DNA of 64,000 bases. Source: Alphaproteobacteria bacterium (GTDB taxonomy: Bacteria; Pseudomonadota; Alphaproteobacteria; SMXQ01). Made by a program: the position numbers and the translations under genes. The notes under the pieces were generated by a model. That model did not search any database. It saw only the letters and a list, made by a program, of their open reading frames with translations, and was not told the DNA's origin. Location: the NCBI GenBank assembly GCA_030831315.1, contig JAURLI010000049.1, positions 1 to 64,000 of the forward strand, written 5' to 3'. Below are positions 52,350 through 62,429 of the stretch, piece by piece. Numbering within the stretch: position 1 is the first letter of the stretch; each line of letters begins with the position of its first letter.

Positions 52350-52490
52350 ATGAATATGATTTCCCGTATCGTTCTCGTTGTCCTGGCCCTTGTGATCATT
52401 GGCGGGGCTGTGTTTCTCGCGAGCTGGGATATCCCCGCGCCGTCGGCGCCGGTGGAAAAGGCGATTCCGAATGACCGTATCTTCCGCTAG
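52350..52490 (+). CDS. Small single-pass membrane protein
   Basis: A 46-residue peptide with one hydrophobic segment (SRIVLVVLALVIIGGAVFLAS) and a short polar tail. The start ATG at 52350 has a second ATG two codons later. It overlaps the next gene's start by 20 bases in another frame. Comparable tiny membrane proteins precede similar secreted proteins in related genomes, in my recollection, but I cannot verify this. Function unknown. Confidence 0.55.
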   Translation: MNMISRIVLVVLALVIIGGAVFLASWDIPAPSAPVEKAIPNDRIFR

Positions 52491-54345
52491 GCGGCCTGCA
52501 ATGGCCGCCTTGAAGATGCCGCGCACGCTCGCCGTGGCGACGGCCGTCCTGCTGGCGGCGGTGCCCGCCTGGGCGCAGGACCGTCCGGTGACCCTTACGG
52601 CGCCCCAGCCCCTCGGCGCTCCTGCGGCTGCGACACCTTCCGCCGACGCGTCCTCCAAGCCCGTCGAGGCAGCGCCCGGTATCAAGATCGACAAGCTCGA
52701 AGAGCTTGACCCGAATTCGGTGGGCCTGCTCGATGTGGGCGCCGGTGGCTTTGGCATAGGCATGTGGAAAGGGACGCCGCGCGCGCTGGTGGAAACCCTG
52801 CTGCCGGCCCTTCCCGGTGCGCCGCAATCTCCGGTGGGTCGCAGCCTTTATCGCCGGCTTCTGCTTAGTGCGGCCGAAGCGCCTGCGGGCGAAGGGGCGA
52901 AGGATCGCCCCAGTCTCGTCGCCATGCGCATCGGCCGGCTGCTTGCCCAGGGCGACGTCGCTTCGGCGCAAAACCTGCTGCGGGTCGTACCCCAGCGTCA
53001 CGACGATCCGGCGATTGGGCGCGCACGCGCCGAAGTCGCCTTCCTGATGAACGATAATGCCGGGGCCTGCGCCGAAGTGCGCGCGCGGCTCGGCCAGAAC
53101 GACACCACCCTCTGGCGCAAGGCCCACGTCTTTTGCCAGTTGCTGGCGGGCGATGTGCCAGGGGCGAATATCGGCATGGGTCTGCTGCAGGAACAGGGAA
53201 TCGAGGATGCGCCGTTCTTCGGTCTCGCCCGCATGCTGGCGGGTGACAAGGGCGTCGCCGTCAACGGCCTCGAAAAGCCCGAACCCCTGCACATCGCGAT
53301 GATGCGCGCGGCCAAGGTCCAGATTCCGCCCGCCGTTGTCGTCGAAAGCGGCGCTGCGGTCCTGCGGTCGGTGGCGCTCAGTCCCAATGCCGATCTCGAT
53401 ACCCGTCTTGCCGCGGCCGAGCAGGCGGAAATGCGCGGTGCCTTCGAGGCCGAGGCCCTGCGCCAGCTGTATCTCTCGGTCAATTTCACCCCGGCCGAAT
53501 TGTCCGGCGCCTTGAGCGCCGCTGAAAAACTCTCCGGCCCGCGTGCCCGTGCGCTGCTCTACCGTGCCGCCCGCGGGCAGTCGGTCGCTTCGGCCCAGGC
53601 CGAAATCCTCGCCCGCGCCTTTGCCTTGGCGCGCAAGGACGGCCGCCTCCCGGTCGCCATGCGCGTCATGATGCCGATTCTGTCGGCGATTGAGCCCGGC
53701 GAGGACCTCGCCTGGTTCGCCGCCGATGCGGGCAGTGCCATTTATGCCCTGGGCGAGCCGGCGGCGGCGGCGAAGTGGTTTGCCCTCGCCATGGCGAAGC
53801 CCGATACGGCGGCGAAGGCGAAGGACGGTGCGGCAAAGCTTCCCTCGGCGCAGGCGCTTTGGCCGATGGCCCAGCTCGCGTCGCTGCCCATCGCCGCCCC
53901 GGCCGATCCATCTGCGACGGACGGCGCGCCTCGCGAACCGGTTCCTGCCCCCGCCCTCGACGCGCAGGCCTTTGAGCGCTGGTGGCAGGCCGCCAGCGTG
54001 CTCGGTAATGACGAACGTGGCCGCCGCGCCACTCGTATCCTTGCGCTTGCTGAGGCGCTGGGTGCCAAGATTGACGATGGGTTCTGGGCTCGCTTGGTCA
54101 CGGTTTCTGCCGTGCCGCAGGCGACATTGCCTTCGGCGGGGCTGATGAACGGCCTGAAGCGGGCGGCAGCAGCCGGACGCATCGGCGAAACGGTTCTGCT
54201 GGCATTGTCGGCGCTCGGCGCCGATCATCCGGCAAAGACGGATATCCGGGTTCTCGCGCCGGTGGTGCGCGCACTCAGGGAAGCGGGTCTTCAAGAGCCT
54301 GCACGCAGGTTAGCGGTCGAATCAGTGTTCGAAGATCAGGGCTGA
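52471..54345 (+). CDS. Secreted hypothetical protein
   Basis: A 624-residue protein with a Sec signal peptide (basic PRT, LAVATAVLLAAVPAWA, cleavage before QDR). The mature part is alpha-helical, alanine-rich and arranged in repeated helical pairs, perhaps a TPR-like solenoid, but no catalytic motif is visible. Start choice is open: ATG 52471 (after GGAAAAGG, overlapping the small membrane gene) or ATG 52501 (just after its stop). It precedes xerD by 37 bases. I do not recognise a family; a periplasmic scaffold role is possible. Confidence 0.7.
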   Translation: MTVSSARRPAMAALKMPRTLAVATAVLLAAVPAWAQDRPVTLTAPQPLGAPAAATPSADASSKPVEAAPGIKIDKLEELDPNSVGLLDVGAGGFGIGMWKGTPRALVETLLPALPGAPQSPVGRSLYRRLLLSAAEAPAGEGAKDRPSLVAMRIGRLLAQGDVASAQNLLRVVPQRHDDPAIGRARAEVAFLMNDNAGACAEVRARLGQNDTTLWRKAHVFCQLLAGDVPGANIGMGLLQEQGIEDAPFFGLARMLAGDKGVAVNGLEKPEPLHIAMMRAAKVQIPPAVVVESGAAVLRSVALSPNADLDTRLAAAEQAEMRGAFEAEALRQLYLSVNFTPAELSGALSAAEKLSGPRARALLYRAARGQSVASAQAEILARAFALARKDGRLPVAMRVMMPILSAIEPGEDLAWFAADAGSAIYALGEPAAAAKWFALAMAKPDTAAKAKDGAAKLPSAQALWPMAQLASLPIAAPADPSATDGAPREPVPAPALDAQAFERWWQAASVLGNDERGRRATRILALAEALGAKIDDGFWARLVTVSAVPQATLPSAGLMNGLKRAAAAGRIGETVLLALSALGADHPAKTDIRVLAPVVRALREAGLQEPARRLAVESVFEDQG

Positions 54346-54382
54346 TTGGAGCGTGGCCGCCAGCAATGCGGCCGTGATTTAA

Positions 54383-55378
54383 ATGGCAAGACATCGCAAT
54401 ACTGCCGAAGGGCCCAAGGCTCTCGGCCCGCATCTTGACGCCTTTTCAGAAATGCTGGCGGCGGAGCGCGGCGCGTCGCGTAATACGATCGCAGCCTATC
54501 ATCAGGATCTGACCGATTTCGCACGCTTCCTCGACAAGGAAGGGCGGATGCTGGCAGATGCCGATGTGCAGGTGGTGCGAAAATACCTGGGATCGCTCGC
54601 CGAAAGCGGGCGCGGCGCGCGCACGGCGGCGCGACGGCTTTCGGCTCTCAGGCAGTTCTACAGGTTCCTTTATTCCGACGGCATTCGTTCCGACGACCCC
54701 ACTGCGGGCATAGATGCGCCCACGCGCATGCATTCGTTGCCCAAGACCCTGTCGGAAGAAGATGTGTCGCTGCTGCTTGCTGTGGCGCGCACGCGCCGCG
54801 GCCGCCAGGGCATGCGCCTCAGGGCCCTTCTGGAAATCATCTACGCAACGGGTCTGCGCGTTTCGGAACTGGTTGGGCTGCCCTTGTCGGCCCTGACCGG
54901 TGACGGGCAATTCCTTGTCGTCAACGGCAAGGGCGGCAAGGAGCGGTTGGTGCCGCTGTCGGAAGCCGCGCGTCGCGCGGTCAATGAATGGCTGCCCCAG
55001 CGCCGCATGATGGTGGGCGAGCGCGGCTCCCCCTGGCTTTTCCCGACCAGCGCCGCCGATGGCCATCTCACGCGCCAGCGCTTTGCGCAGTTGCTGAAGG
55101 AACTGGCGGTGGAAGCGGGCCTCGATCGCGAGAAGGTTTCGCCCCACGTTCTGCGCCATGCCTTCGCCAGTCACCTGCTGGCTCACGGCGCCGACTTGCG
55201 CAGCGTGCAGCAGATGCTGGGCCACGCCGATATTTCGACGACGCAGATCTATACTCATGTGCTCGAGGGGCGCCTGCAGCGGCTGGTGAACGAAAATCAT
55301 CCGCTGGCGCGGCGCGGCCGCCCGCGGGCGCGGCCGCCCGCTGGTGAGGCGTCAGAAACCGGTGACAAAAAGTCCTGA
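54383..55378 (+). CDS. xerD: Tyrosine recombinase XerD
   Basis: A 331-residue tyrosine recombinase that resolves chromosome dimers at dif with XerC. The N-terminal core-binding domain includes RGASRNTIAAYHQDLTDFARFL. The catalytic residues are the Arg in TGLRVSELVGL, the Lys in GKGGKERLVPL, HVLRHAF (H-x-x-R), GHADISTTQIYTHV with the His and nucleophilic Tyr. The length is typical. It is followed by accA, a common alphaproteobacterial order. No adjacent dif site was evident. Confidence 0.94.
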   Translation: MARHRNTAEGPKALGPHLDAFSEMLAAERGASRNTIAAYHQDLTDFARFLDKEGRMLADADVQVVRKYLGSLAESGRGARTAARRLSALRQFYRFLYSDGIRSDDPTAGIDAPTRMHSLPKTLSEEDVSLLLAVARTRRGRQGMRLRALLEIIYATGLRVSELVGLPLSALTGDGQFLVVNGKGGKERLVPLSEAARRAVNEWLPQRRMMVGERGSPWLFPTSAADGHLTRQRFAQLLKELAVEAGLDREKVSPHVLRHAFASHLLAHGADLRSVQQMLGHADISTTQIYTHVLEGRLQRLVNENHPLARRGRPRARPPAGEASETGDKKS

Positions 55379-55444
55379 AACCTTGCAATTTGACAAACCG
55401 GCTCTGTCGGGGCATGTAGGTCAAAATTCCTGAACGGCGGTTTC

Positions 55445-56401
55445 ATGCCTACTTTCCTAGAATTCGAAAAACCCATTGCCGAACTCGAAGGCAAGATCGA
55501 GGAACTGCGCCATCTGGATGCCGGTGGCGACGTTTCGATTGCTGACGAAGTGTCCAAGCTGCAGGCCAAGGTCAATCGGCTGCTGAAGGACACCTACGGG
55601 AAGCTCTCGCCCTGGCAGAAGGTGCAGGTCGCGCGCCATCCCGAGCGGCCGCACTTCGCCGATTACGTGAAGGACCTGGTGGAGGATTTCACGCCTCTGG
55701 CGGGGGATCGCAACTTCGCCGAGGACGCGGCCATCGTCGGCGGCATCGGCCGTTTCCGGGGCCGTTCGGTCGTGGTCGTCGGCAATGAAAAGGGCAACGA
55801 CACCGAATCGCGCGTTCGCCACAACTTCGGCATGGCGCGCCCTGAAGGCTATCGCAAGGCGCGTCGGCTGTTCGACATGGCCGACCATTTCCACTTGCCG
55901 GTGATCACGCTGGTGGATACCGCGGGCGCCTATCCCGGCGTCGGTGCCGAGGAGCGCGGCCAGGCCGAGGCCATTGCCCGTTCGATCCAGTCCTGTCTCG
56001 GCCTGCGCGTGCCCATCGTTTCCGTCGTCATCGGCGAAGGCGGTTCCGGCGGCGCCATTGCGCTGGCCGCGGCGGACCGTGTGCTGATGCTCGAGCACGC
56101 CATCTATTCCGTGATTTCGCCCGAAGGCTGCGCTTCGATCCTGTGGCGCACCAACGAGGCGGCCCAGGATGCGGCCGAGGCGCTGCGCCTGACCGCCGAC
56201 GATCTCAGGCGGCTCAAGGTCATCGATGGCGTGATCGAAGAACCGGTTGGTGGGGCGCATCGTAACCGGCGCGAGGCCGTTCGCCGCGTCGGCGACGCGA
56301 TTTCCGACAACCTGGAAGAGCTGATCGGTGTCGAAGGCGGTGCCCTGCGCACCCGCCGCCGCGAAAAATTCGTCGAAATGGGGAAGATCGGCCTGCACTA
56401 G
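55445..56401 (+). CDS. accA: Acetyl-CoA carboxylase carboxyltransferase subunit alpha
   Basis: A 318-residue subunit that, with AccD, moves the carboxyl group from biotin to acetyl-CoA in fatty acid synthesis. [18 protein letters not shown] begins the family. [13 protein letters not shown]-like, [18 protein letters not shown] and [12 protein letters not shown] (oxyanion hole) are all present. The ATG at 55445 fits. An 8-bp GATCGGCC inverted repeat spans the stop codon (56386-56408) and may help end the transcript against converging secA. Confidence 0.96.
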   Translation: MPTFLEFEKPIAELEGKIEELRHLDAGGDVSIADEVSKLQAKVNRLLKDTYGKLSPWQKVQVARHPERPHFADYVKDLVEDFTPLAGDRNFAEDAAIVGGIGRFRGRSVVVVGNEKGNDTESRVRHNFGMARPEGYRKARRLFDMADHFHLPVITLVDTAGAYPGVGAEERGQAEAIARSIQSCLGLRVPIVSVVIGEGGSGGAIALAAADRVLMLEHAIYSVISPEGCASILWRTNEAAQDAAEALRLTADDLRRLKVIDGVIEEPVGGAHRNRREAVRRVGDAISDNLEELIGVEGGALRTRRREKFVEMGKIGLH

Positions 56402-56428
56402 GCCGATCATGCCGAAGGACTGGCGCGG

Positions 56429-59167
56429 CTAGCTGATCTTGCCGTGGCAGTGCTTGTACTTGCGGCCCGAGCCGCAGGGACACGGCGCATTGCGCGACAC
56501 CCGGCCCCAGGTCGAGGGATCGTTGGGGTCGGTTTCGCCCCCGCGCGCGGCGCGTGAACTTACCGGGCGCTGCTGCCGGTCCTCGTTATCGTCGTCGTCG
56601 TCGTCATCGTCGTCGAGCATCGCGATGTCTTCGCGGCCTTCGCGGACGTTGACGGGACCGCGGGGATCGAGATTCAGCTCGTCGGGATTGGTGAAGTTCA
56701 GCTCCACGTGGCTCAGCACCTGGGTGATGTTCTCGCGCAGCTGGTCGAGCATCTTCTCGAACAGTTCGAAGGCTTCGGTCTTGTATTCGTTGAGCGGATC
56801 GCGCTGCGCATAGGCGCGCAGGTTAATGCCCTGGCGCAGGTGGTCGAGCGTCAGCAGGTGATCCTTCCAGGTCTGGTCGAGGATCTGCAACAGCAGGCTC
56901 TTTTCGACCATGCGCATCACGTCGGGGCCGTAACTCGCCGCCTTTTCCGCCATGCGCCGGTCGGAGGCGTTGGTCAGGCGTTCGCGGATTTCCCCGTCTG
57001 CGATGCCCTCCTCTTTGGCCCAATCGTCGATCGGCAGGTCGAGGCCGAGAACCCGCAACGTCTCCTCGTGCAGGAGATGGGTATTCCAGTCTTCGGGATA
57101 GGCGCGCTCGGGGATGCCGCGCGACACGATGTCGTCGATCACCTCGTGGCGCATGGCCAGGATGGTGTCCGAAACGTCGTCGGTCTTCATCAGCTCCTTG
57201 CGCTGCTCGTAGATGACCTTGCGCTGGTCGTTCATCACGTCGTCGTAGCGCAGCAGGTTCTTGCGCATGTCGAAGTTGTGCGCCTCGACCTTTTCCTGCG
57301 CCTTCTGCAGGGCCTTGGACACCCAGGGATGGGTGATCGCCTCGCCCTCTTCGAGGCCGAGGCGCTTGAGCATCGCATCCATGCGTTCGGAACCGAAAAT
57401 GCGCATCAGGTCGTCTTCCAGGGACAGGAAGAACTTGGACGCGCCGGGGTCGCCCTGACGGCCCGAGCGGCCGCGCAGCTGGTTGTCGATGCGACGCGCC
57501 TCGTGGCGTTCGGAGCCGAGCACGAAAAGGCCGCCCCCTTCGAGCGCGATCTTGCGGCCGGCCTCGATCTCGGCGCGGATGGCGGCGATCTTCTGGTCGC
57601 GTTCCGGCCCTTCGGGGACGCCCGACAGCTCCTGTTCGACGCGCATGTCGAAATTGCCGCCGAGCTGGATGTCGGTGCCGCGGCCGGCCATGTTGGTGGC
57701 GATGGTGACGGTGCCCGGCTTGCCCGCCTGGGCGATGATCTGGGCTTCCTGTTCGTGGTAGCGCGCATTCAGCACATTGTGGGGAATCTTGCGCTGCTTC
57801 AGGGCCTCGGCCAGGCTTTCGGACTTTTCGATGGACACGGTGCCGACGAGGACCGGCTGGCCGCGCTTGTGGCAGTCCTCGATCTGGTCGAGGATCGCCT
57901 CGGTCTTTTCGCGGAACGTGCGGTAAACCTCGTCCTCGTGGTCGATGCGCACGCAGGGGCGGTTGGTTGGCATGTTGATGACGCCGAGCTTGTAGATGCT
58001 CTCGAATTCGGCGGCTTCCGTCATCGCCGTGCCGGTCATGCCGGCGAGCTTCGGATACATGCGGAAATAGTTCTGGAACGTGATCGAGGCGAGGGTCTGG
58101 TTCTCGTTCTCGATCGTGCAGCGCTCCTTGGCTTCCAGCGCCTGGTGCAGGCCTTCCGAGTAGCGGCGGCCTTCCATCATGCGGCCGGTAAACTCGTCGA
58201 TGATGACGACCTTGTCGTCCTTCACGATGTAGTCGCGGTCGCGCATGAACAGCTTGTGGGCACGCAGCGCCTGGTTGGAATGGTGCACAAGCGAGACGTT
58301 CTCGATGTCGTAAAGCGAGCCGCTGGTGATCAGCCCCGCATCGCGCAGCATCTGTTCCATCTTTTCGACGCCGGCTTCCGTGAATGTCACGGCGCGGACC
58401 TTTTCGTCCATTTCGAAATCAGCGGCGTCGAGGCCAGGGATCAGGCGGTCGACCTTGGCGTAGAGCTCAGAAGAATCCTCGGCCGCCCCTGAAATGATCA
58501 GCGGCGTGCGCGCCTCGTCGATCAGGATGCTGTCCACTTCGTCGACGATTGCGAAGTTGAACGGGCGCTGCACCATGTCTTCCAGGTGGAATTTCATGTT
58601 GTCGCGCAGGTAGTCGAAACCGAATTCGTTGTTGGTGCCGTAGGTGACATCGGCATTGTAGGCGGTACGGCGCTGGTCATCGCTGAGGCCATGGACGATG
58701 GTGCCCACCGTGAGGCCGAGGAAGCGGTAGACCCGCCCCATCCATTCGGCGTCGCGCTTGGCGAGGTAGTCGTTCACCGTGACCACGTGCACACCCTTGC
58801 CGCCAATCGCGTTCAGGTAGACCGGCAGGGTCGCCACCAGGGTCTTGCCTTCGCCGGTCGACATTTCGGCGATGGCCCCCGAATTGAGCACCATGCCGCC
58901 CATCAGCTGGACGTCGAAATGACGCTGGCCGAGGGTGCGCCTGGCCGCCTCGCGCACGGTGGCGAAGGCGTCCTCAAGCAGGGCGTCGAGGCTTTCGCCC
59001 GCATCCAGCCGCCCCCTGAGCCAGCCGGTCCGGGCCTTCAGCTCGTCGTCGGAGAGCTTTTCGACCTCTGCCTCCAGCGCATTGATGGCATCAACCCGGG
59101 GCTGAAGCTTGCGGATGAAGCGGTCGTTGTGGCTGGGAAAAAGGCGCTTGGTGAGGGCGGAAAGCAT
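56429..59167 (-). CDS. secA: Preprotein translocase ATPase SecA
   Basis: A 912-residue motor of the Sec pathway. Walker A is [12 protein letters not shown], followed by [15 protein letters not shown] and the second nucleotide fold with [12 protein letters not shown] and [10 protein letters not shown]. The C-terminal zinc-binding tail is [13 protein letters not shown], the SecB/lipid contact. A run of nine Asp lies about 50 residues before the end. The ATG at 59167 is chosen by homology; the longer reading adds 17 residues. It is divergent from the parvulin gene. Confidence 0.97.
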   Translation of the reverse strand: MLSALTKRLFPSHNDRFIRKLQPRVDAINALEAEVEKLSDDELKARTGWLRGRLDAGESLDALLEDAFATVREAARRTLGQRHFDVQLMGGMVLNSGAIAEMSTGEGKTLVATLPVYLNAIGGKGVHVVTVNDYLAKRDAEWMGRVYRFLGLTVGTIVHGLSDDQRRTAYNADVTYGTNNEFGFDYLRDNMKFHLEDMVQRPFNFAIVDEVDSILIDEARTPLIISGAAEDSSELYAKVDRLIPGLDAADFEMDEKVRAVTFTEAGVEKMEQMLRDAGLITSGSLYDIENVSLVHHSNQALRAHKLFMRDRDYIVKDDKVVIIDEFTGRMMEGRRYSEGLHQALEAKERCTIENENQTLASITFQNYFRMYPKLAGMTGTAMTEAAEFESIYKLGVINMPTNRPCVRIDHEDEVYRTFREKTEAILDQIEDCHKRGQPVLVGTVSIEKSESLAEALKQRKIPHNVLNARYHEQEAQIIAQAGKPGTVTIATNMAGRGTDIQLGGNFDMRVEQELSGVPEGPERDQKIAAIRAEIEAGRKIALEGGGLFVLGSERHEARRIDNQLRGRSGRQGDPGASKFFLSLEDDLMRIFGSERMDAMLKRLGLEEGEAITHPWVSKALQKAQEKVEAHNFDMRKNLLRYDDVMNDQRKVIYEQRKELMKTDDVSDTILAMRHEVIDDIVSRGIPERAYPEDWNTHLLHEETLRVLGLDLPIDDWAKEEGIADGEIRERLTNASDRRMAEKAASYGPDVMRMVEKSLLLQILDQTWKDHLLTLDHLRQGINLRAYAQRDPLNEYKTEAFELFEKMLDQLRENITQVLSHVELNFTNPDELNLDPRGPVNVREGREDIAMLDDDDDDDDDNEDRQQRPVSSRAARGGETDPNDPSTWGRVSRNAPCPCGSGRKYKHCHGKIS

Positions 59168-59378
59168 GATTTTTCCGATTTTTGCCCGAGGGCGAATGGG
59201 CCAACTTTGAGTGTGCAAGACAGATAGAGACGCCTGCCGCCCGTGTCAATGACGGGCGGGTCGGTCCGCACGCCAAAATACGCCCGGGAGGCCCCGAATT
59301 CCCTGTGATTTTCCGATATCCGTGGTAATTTCCCGGCCCGCGGGACGGCTGGGTCCGCCCGCGTTCCCGAGGAGCCCC

Positions 59379-60266
59379 ATGAGCCTGTCCCTGCCTTTCG
59401 TCCACCCCCTGCGCCTGCTTGCCCTTGCCGGATTTATCACGTTCGGCGCAGCGGAAGCTGCCGCGCAGCAGCGCGGCCAGTCGTCCGACAGTGTGGTTGC
59501 GCGGGTCGATGGGCATGAGATCTACGCCTCCGACGTGCAGGATGCACTTTCGCAGCTTCCTCCCGAATACATGAACATGCCGGCCGAACAGCTTTTTCGT
59601 GCCGTCATCGAACAGTTGATCGATCGCCAGATCGTCGTGCGGCGTGCCCGCGACCAGAAGCTCGAACGCGATCTCGACGTGCAGAAGACGATGAAGCAGC
59701 TCGAGGCGCGCGTGCTCGAACAGGTCTACCTGCGGCGCATGGTCGAAAAGAAAATCACCGACGAAGCCGTTGCCCGCCGCTACGAACGCGACAAGGCGCA
59801 GCTGGTGCGCGAGAAGAAAGTTCGTGCGCGCCATATTCTGGTGAAGACCCGCGATGAGGCGATCGCCATCATGCGCGAGATTTCCCGTGGCAAGGACTTC
59901 GCGGCGATGGCGAAGGAAAAGTCCATCGGCCCGTCTGGACCCCAGGGCGGCGATCTCGGCTTTTTCACCCGCGAACAGATGGTGCCCGCATTTTCGCAGA
60001 TGGCCTTCAGCCTGAAGAAGGGCGAGGTGGCCCGTGCCCCCGTCCAGACCCAGTACGGCTGGCATGTCATCAAGGTCGAAGACATCCAGGAAGCCGCCCC
60101 GCCGACCTTGGCCGAGGTCAAGGACGAGCTGCGTGCCAAGATGGGCGAGGAATTGATCGAGGGCGAGATCAAGCGCCTGCGCGAGGGCGCCAAGGTCGAG
60201 CGCTTCGGCATGGACGGCAAGCCCCTGCCGCCGGGCGAACAGGCCCCGGCCGCCGGCGGGCGCTGA
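59379..60266 (+). CDS. Periplasmic parvulin-type peptidyl-prolyl isomerase
   Basis: A 295-residue protein. A Sec signal peptide ends near AEAAAQQ. A SurA-like helical N-domain (about residues 35-140) precedes one parvulin domain (RARHILVKTRDEA, GPQGGDLGFFTREQMVPAF, GWHVIKVED). It catalyses proline isomerisation and assists outer-membrane protein folding. The ATG at 59379 follows GAGGAG by five bases. It precedes argJ. The C-terminus is rich in Pro, Gly and Ala. Confidence 0.9.
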   Translation: MSLSLPFVHPLRLLALAGFITFGAAEAAAQQRGQSSDSVVARVDGHEIYASDVQDALSQLPPEYMNMPAEQLFRAVIEQLIDRQIVVRRARDQKLERDLDVQKTMKQLEARVLEQVYLRRMVEKKITDEAVARRYERDKAQLVREKKVRARHILVKTRDEAIAIMREISRGKDFAAMAKEKSIGPSGPQGGDLGFFTREQMVPAFSQMAFSLKKGEVARAPVQTQYGWHVIKVEDIQEAAPPTLAEVKDELRAKMGEELIEGEIKRLREGAKVERFGMDGKPLPPGEQAPAAGGR

Positions 60267-60370
60267 GCCCCCGCTATTGGCAATCCGTCTGATCTAAGTT
60301 ATCTGCTTGTAGTGATGTGCGCGCTTGCGCGCGGGCATCCGTCTTTCATCGCGCCCCGCAGGTACCTCCC

Positions 60371-61609
60371 ATGCCGCCCAAATCCCCGCTTGCGCCGAAA
60401 TCCTTTCCCAAGCTGCCCGCCGTTGCCGGCGTGCGCCTGGCCGCTACCGCCTGTGGCATCAAGAAGCGCGGGCGCCCGGACCTGATGGTGGCGGAACTCG
60501 CCCCGGGCACGACGGTGGCCGGCATGTTCACCAAGTCGCTGACCGCAGGGCCGGCGGTGGTCTGGGACCGCGCTGCCGTGAAGAACGGGCGCGGGCGCGC
60601 CATTGTCGTCAATGCCGGCAACGCCAACGTGTTTACCGGGCGCAAGGGTGCGGCCGATGTGCGCGCGACGGCGATGGCCGTGGCGAAGCTGCTCGGCTGC
60701 GCGGCGGACGATGTGCTGGTGTCGTCGACGGGCGTCATCGGCGTGCCGCTGCCGGTCGCCAAGATCACCCGGGCGCTGCCCGGGGTGGCGAAGGCGCTCA
60801 AGGAAGGCGCGTGGGCCGCAGCGGCGGAGGCCATCTGCACCACCGATACGTTCCCCAAGGGCGCCGGGACGACGGCCAGGATCGGCGGCACAACCGTGCG
60901 CATCGCGGGCTTTGCCAAGGGATCGGGCATGATCGCGCCGAACATGGCGACGATGCTGGGTTACGTCTTCACCGACGCGGCCCTGCCGGCACCCGTGCTG
61001 CGCAAGCTCCTGAAGGAAACCTGCGACCGGTCCTTCAACGCGATCACGGTCGATTCCGACACCTCGACGTCGGACACCGTGCTGCTGGCCGCGACCGGAC
61101 AGGCGGGCAAGCACCCGAAAGTTTCGCGCATCGACGATCCTGCCCTGAAGGATTTCCGCAAGAAGCTGCAGGCGGTGATGACCGATCTCGCCCATCAGAT
61201 CGTGCGCGACGGCGAAGGTGCGACCAAGTTCATCACGGTCAAGGTCACGGGCGCGGCGTCGGATCGCGCCGCGAAAGTCATCGCCATGTCGATCGCCAAT
61301 TCGCCGCTGGTCAAGACGGCCATCGCCGGCGAGGACGCCAACTGGGGCCGCATCGTCGCCGCCGTCGGCAAGGCGGGCGAACGCATCGACGCCGACCGCA
61401 TGACGGTCAGCGTCGGCGGCGTACGCATCACGGAAAACGGTGCCCCGCGCAAGAACTACAAGGAAGCCCCCGTCGCCTGTCACATGAAGGGCCAGTACAT
61501 CGACATCGCCGTCGATGTCGCGGCGAAGGGCGGGCGCGGCGAGGCCACGGTGTGGACTTGCGACCTGACCCACGGCTACATCACCATCAATGGCGACTAC
61601 CGCAGCTAG
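60371..61609 (+). CDS. argJ: Bifunctional ornithine acetyltransferase / N-acetylglutamate synthase
   Basis: A 412-residue enzyme that transfers acetyl from N-acetylornithine to glutamate in arginine synthesis. It is made as a precursor that cleaves itself at the Ala-Thr bond in [10 protein letters not shown], which creates the catalytic Thr of the beta chain. Other landmarks are [19 protein letters not shown] and [12 protein letters not shown]. The ATG at 60371 fits the family. The stop overlaps mutT by 20 bases. Confidence 0.95.
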   Translation: MPPKSPLAPKSFPKLPAVAGVRLAATACGIKKRGRPDLMVAELAPGTTVAGMFTKSLTAGPAVVWDRAAVKNGRGRAIVVNAGNANVFTGRKGAADVRATAMAVAKLLGCAADDVLVSSTGVIGVPLPVAKITRALPGVAKALKEGAWAAAAEAICTTDTFPKGAGTTARIGGTTVRIAGFAKGSGMIAPNMATMLGYVFTDAALPAPVLRKLLKETCDRSFNAITVDSDTSTSDTVLLAATGQAGKHPKVSRIDDPALKDFRKKLQAVMTDLAHQIVRDGEGATKFITVKVTGAASDRAAKVIAMSIANSPLVKTAIAGEDANWGRIVAAVGKAGERIDADRMTVSVGGVRITENGAPRKNYKEAPVACHMKGQYIDIAVDVAAKGGRGEATVWTCDLTHGYITINGDYRS

Positions 61610-62030
61610 CGCGGGCGCGCGGCCCATCATCCTCGTCGCGGCGGCAGCCCTGCTCGATGCCGACGGCCGGGTGCTGATCGCCAAGCGGCCGGAAGGCAAG
61701 TCAATGGCTGGCCTGTGGGAATTTCCGGGCGGCAAGGTCCACGCTGGCGAAACCCCTGAAGAGGCGCTGGTGCGTGAACTGCGCGAGGAACTGGCCATCG
61801 AGGTCTGCGGGCCCTGCCTGCATCCGCTGACCTTCGCCTCCCACGCCTATGACGATTTTCACCTGTTGATGCCGCTTTACCAGTGCCGCAACTGGGAGGG
61901 CACGCCTGCGCCCCAGGAAGGTCAGGAGATACGCTGGGTGTTTCCGGCGCGCCTTTACGGCCTGCCGATGCCGCCCGCCGATGCGCCGCTGATTTCGGCG
62001 CTGTGCGATCTGGAAAAGCCGCCCGCCTGA
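61590..62030 (+). CDS. mutT: 8-oxo-dGTP diphosphatase (Nudix, MutT type)
   Basis: A 146-residue Nudix hydrolase that removes oxidised dGTP. The Nudix box reads GKVHAGETPEEALVRELREE (G-x5-E-x7-REUxEE). The flanking AKRPEGKSMAGLWEFPGG is the MutT-specific substrate segment. Start ATG at 61590 overlaps the argJ end by 20 bases, which couples the two genes. It converges on a cytochrome gene with only four bases between stops. Confidence 0.93.
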   Translation: MATTAASAGARPIILVAAAALLDADGRVLIAKRPEGKSMAGLWEFPGGKVHAGETPEEALVRELREELAIEVCGPCLHPLTFASHAYDDFHLLMPLYQCRNWEGTPAPQEGQEIRWVFPARLYGLPMPPADAPLISALCDLEKPPA

Positions 62031-62034
62031 CGGT

Positions 62035-62382
62035 TCAGTTGTGGGGTACCGCGCGTCCGCGTCCGCCCACGTCGAGGGAGCGGATATAGGCGGTCAGGTC
62101 GTCGATGTCGCGCCGCGACAGGTTGAAGTTGGGCATCGGCGGGTGCGGATTGCGGATCCAGTTCTTCAAATAGGTTTCGGTCTTGGCCGGGTCGTTGGCG
62201 AGCGCGATGAAGGGCGGCGCCGCATCGCCGCCGCGCATGTTCTGACCGATCACATGGCAAGACGAGCACCAGCGCCGCGCAATGCGCAGCCCTTCGCTGG
62301 CATCGCCCTGTGCAAAGGCGGGCGCTGCGGCAAGCATCGCAGGCAGGACGATCATCAGGGCGGCAATCAGACGGACGATCAT
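62035..62382 (-). CDS. Periplasmic monohaem cytochrome c
   Basis: A 115-residue protein with a signal peptide of about 25 residues (AAPAFAQ). The haem motif is C39-S-S-C42-H43. M83 in PPMPNF is the likely sixth ligand. The mature protein of about 90 residues is class I cytochrome c. The C-terminal helix region RRDIDDLTAYIRSL is typical. It could accept electrons in respiration. No partner genes lie beside it; a methyltransferase gene lies upstream. Confidence 0.9.
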   Translation of the reverse strand: MIVRLIAALMIVLPAMLAAAPAFAQGDASEGLRIARRWCSSCHVIGQNMRGGDAAPPFIALANDPAKTETYLKNWIRNPHPPMPNFNLSRRDIDDLTAYIRSLDVGGRGRAVPHN

Positions 62383-62429
62383 GGCAACCTCTCGCGCAGG
62401 GAAAGTGCAAACGCTCCGCTCTTTGAAGG

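Noticed and set aside
52396-54294. 632-codon minus-strand open frame
   Set aside because: It is opposite the secreted protein, which has a proper signal peptide; no motif supports the antisense frame.
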